Source of the DNA: a virus
Length of the DNA: 48,703 nt
IMG/VR virus record: IMGVR_UViG_3300033388_001701
Location: 1 to 48,703 of that record
Strand: one strand, 5' to 3'
Shown: piece by piece, positions 47,696 through 48,703 of the stretch
Layout: each line of letters opens with the position of its first letter
Position numbering within the stretch: position 1 is the first letter of the stretch
Program-made: the position numbers and the translations under genes
The notes under the pieces: generated by a model
Seen by the model: only the letters and a program-made list of their open reading frames with translations
Told to the model about the DNA's origin: nothing
Database searches by the model: none

Positions 47696-48703
47696 ATGAC
47701 TACTACTGCAATAACAACGCACACAACAGATGCTAAAGCTAGGCTTATCCAGCAATATAGAGGAAAGGCAAACATCGAAGCATTGATTGCTAATTATTCT
47801 GGCGATCAAATACAAGCATTAGAAGAGGCTATTAATACGCTATACGGTCGATTAAATATAGATGGTTCAGAAGGTATTTCTCTTGATTTAATAGGCTCAA
47901 TAGTCAGCCAAGATAGAGAAGGCTTCACAGATGCGGTTTATCGCTTATGGTTAAAAGCCAGGATTGGCAAAAACACATCAGAAGGGACCATTGAACAAGT
48001 TCTTTCTATCTGGAAAATCCTCGCATCAGCGAACACTGTTCAGTTGATAGAATCCTATCCCGCTGAGATTGATCTTTATACAGATACGAGCATTGATCCT
48101 ACATTAATTGATTTGATTTTTGAATTACTTCAAACAGTAGTAGGTGCAGGAATTTCAGTCGGATTCATCGTAGTTTTTGATCCTGATGAAGCATTTGGTT
48201 ATGAAGGAACAGGTGCAAACACTGCCGGGTATGATGATATAAGTTGGCCTATAAGAACTTCTGCTGCCGATAATAATTGGTTTGGTATCACTTATGGTAA
48301 TGGTTTATTTGTAGTAGTAGCTGCAACTGGTACTGGGAATCGGGTAATGACTTCTCCAGATGGTATCAATTGGACTATCCAGACTTCAGCAGCGGATAAT
48401 ATTTGGGTTAGTATCACTTATGGTAATGGTTTATTTGTGGCCGTAGCCTCATCTGGTACTGGGAATCGGGTAATGACTTCTCCAGATGGTATCAATTGGA
48501 CTATCCAGACTTCAGCAGCGGATAATAATTGGCAATCAGTTACTTATGGTAATGGTTTATTTGTGGCCGTAGCCAATAGTGGAATCGGTAATCGGGTAAT
48601 GACTTCTCCAGATGGTATCAATTGGACTATCCAGACTTCAGCAGCAAATATTGATTGGCGTTCAGTTACTTATGGGAATGGTCTTTTTGTAGTAGTATCA
48701 GCA
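47696..48703 (+). CDS. DUF2612-like baseplate/tail protein fused to BNR-type repeats (continues at 1-444)
   Basis: Starts at ATG 47696. Residues 1-170 match the DUF2612 tail layout: L-Y-G-R-L-N-I-D-G, S-L-D-L-I-G-S-I-V, Y-R-L-W-L-K-A-R-I-G-K-N and S-E-G-T-I-E-Q-V-L. From residue 185 come repeats of 42 residues (T-Y-G-N-G-L-F-V-A-V, S-P-D-G-I-N-W-T). The frame is open at the window edge and continues into 1-444; joined length 445 residues. The fusion puts a propeller-like adhesin directly on the baseplate. Confidence 0.9.
   Translation, partial: MTTTAITTHTTDAKARLIQQYRGKANIEALIANYSGDQIQALEEAINTLYGRLNIDGSEGISLDLIGSIVSQDREGFTDAVYRLWLKARIGKNTSEGTIEQVLSIWKILASANTVQLIESYPAEIDLYTDTSIDPTLIDLIFELLQTVVGAGISVGFIVVFDPDEAFGYEGTGANTAGYDDISWPIRTSAADNNWFGITYGNGLFVVVAATGTGNRVMTSPDGINWTIQTSAADNIWVSITYGNGLFVAVASSGTGNRVMTSPDGINWTIQTSAADNNWQSVTYGNGLFVAVANSGIGNRVMTSPDGINWTIQTSAANIDWRSVTYGNGLFVVVSA
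48338..48703 (+). repeat. 126-bp tandem repeats within the adhesin
   Basis: Copies begin at 48338, 48464 and 48590 with an exact 126-bp period. The first 53 bases of each are identical. Later copies at 127-444 are more diverged. Near-identical repeats allow copy-number change and can confuse assembly. Confidence 0.95.
48590..48703. repeat. Terminal direct repeat, right copy
   Basis: Identical to bases 1-114. See left copy. Confidence 0.9.

Overview
The window reads as one complete genome of a tailed phage with a contractile tail (myovirus morphotype). It has a terminase, portal and capsid module, a tail sheath and tube pair, a baseplate, tail fibres, lysis genes and a self-contained replication module. 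The first 114 bases are repeated exactly as the last 114 (1-114 = 48590-48703). The reading frame that runs off the right end continues in frame at the left end, so this is best seen as a circular or circularly permuted map of about 48,589 bp cut inside a tail-adhesin gene. No integrase or recognisable lysogeny repressor was seen, so a virulent lifestyle is likely. The host is not identifiable. Lipobox proteins and an amidase endolysin suggest a Gram-negative cell, which is an inference.

Layout. (1) 1-6967, + strand: repeat adhesin, S74 self-cleaving fibre, tail or host-contact accessory proteins, a membrane protein, a DUF1353-like protein, an amidase and a lipoprotein. A perfect bidirectional terminator follows at 6971-7007. 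(2) 7003-20683, - strand: nucleotide and DNA metabolism. This holds a RuvC-like resolvase, ATP-dependent ligase, DnaE-type polymerase, MazG-like pyrophosphohydrolase, DnaQ-like exonuclease, ThyX, SF2 helicase, Cas4/RecB-like nuclease, DUF669 protein and Sak4-like ATPase, plus small unknown genes. A 184-bp tandem hexanucleotide array sits in the leader of the Sak4-like gene. (3) 20888-22257, - strand: small genes of about 250-280 bp separated by 71-88 bp imperfect inverted repeats with integron-like R boxes, under a near-consensus promoter. This looks like an integron gene-cassette array without an integrase. (4) 22284-25043, - strand: primase-helicase. (5) 25044-28798, + strand: divergent AT-rich control region, three related sigma70-type promoters, about a dozen small early genes, terminator. 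(6) 28799-29068: nested palindromes and direct repeats ahead of the terminase, a candidate packaging or control site. (7) 29069-48703, + strand: terminases, DUF1073 portal, a small helical protein resembling Acb2/Tad1 sponges, gpF-like protein, DUF2213 protease/scaffold, cement protein, DUF2184 capsid, connector proteins, sheath, tube, tail chaperone with a -1 frameshift, tape measure, baseplate and adhesin.

Working together: the leftward block supplies dTMP, cleans nucleotide pools and provides a nearly complete replisome. The rightward early block holds small, mostly unrecognised proteins that probably act on the host. The late block builds and fills the particle and leads into lysis across the map junction. 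The most unusual feature is the cassette-like array at 20.9-22.2 kb.
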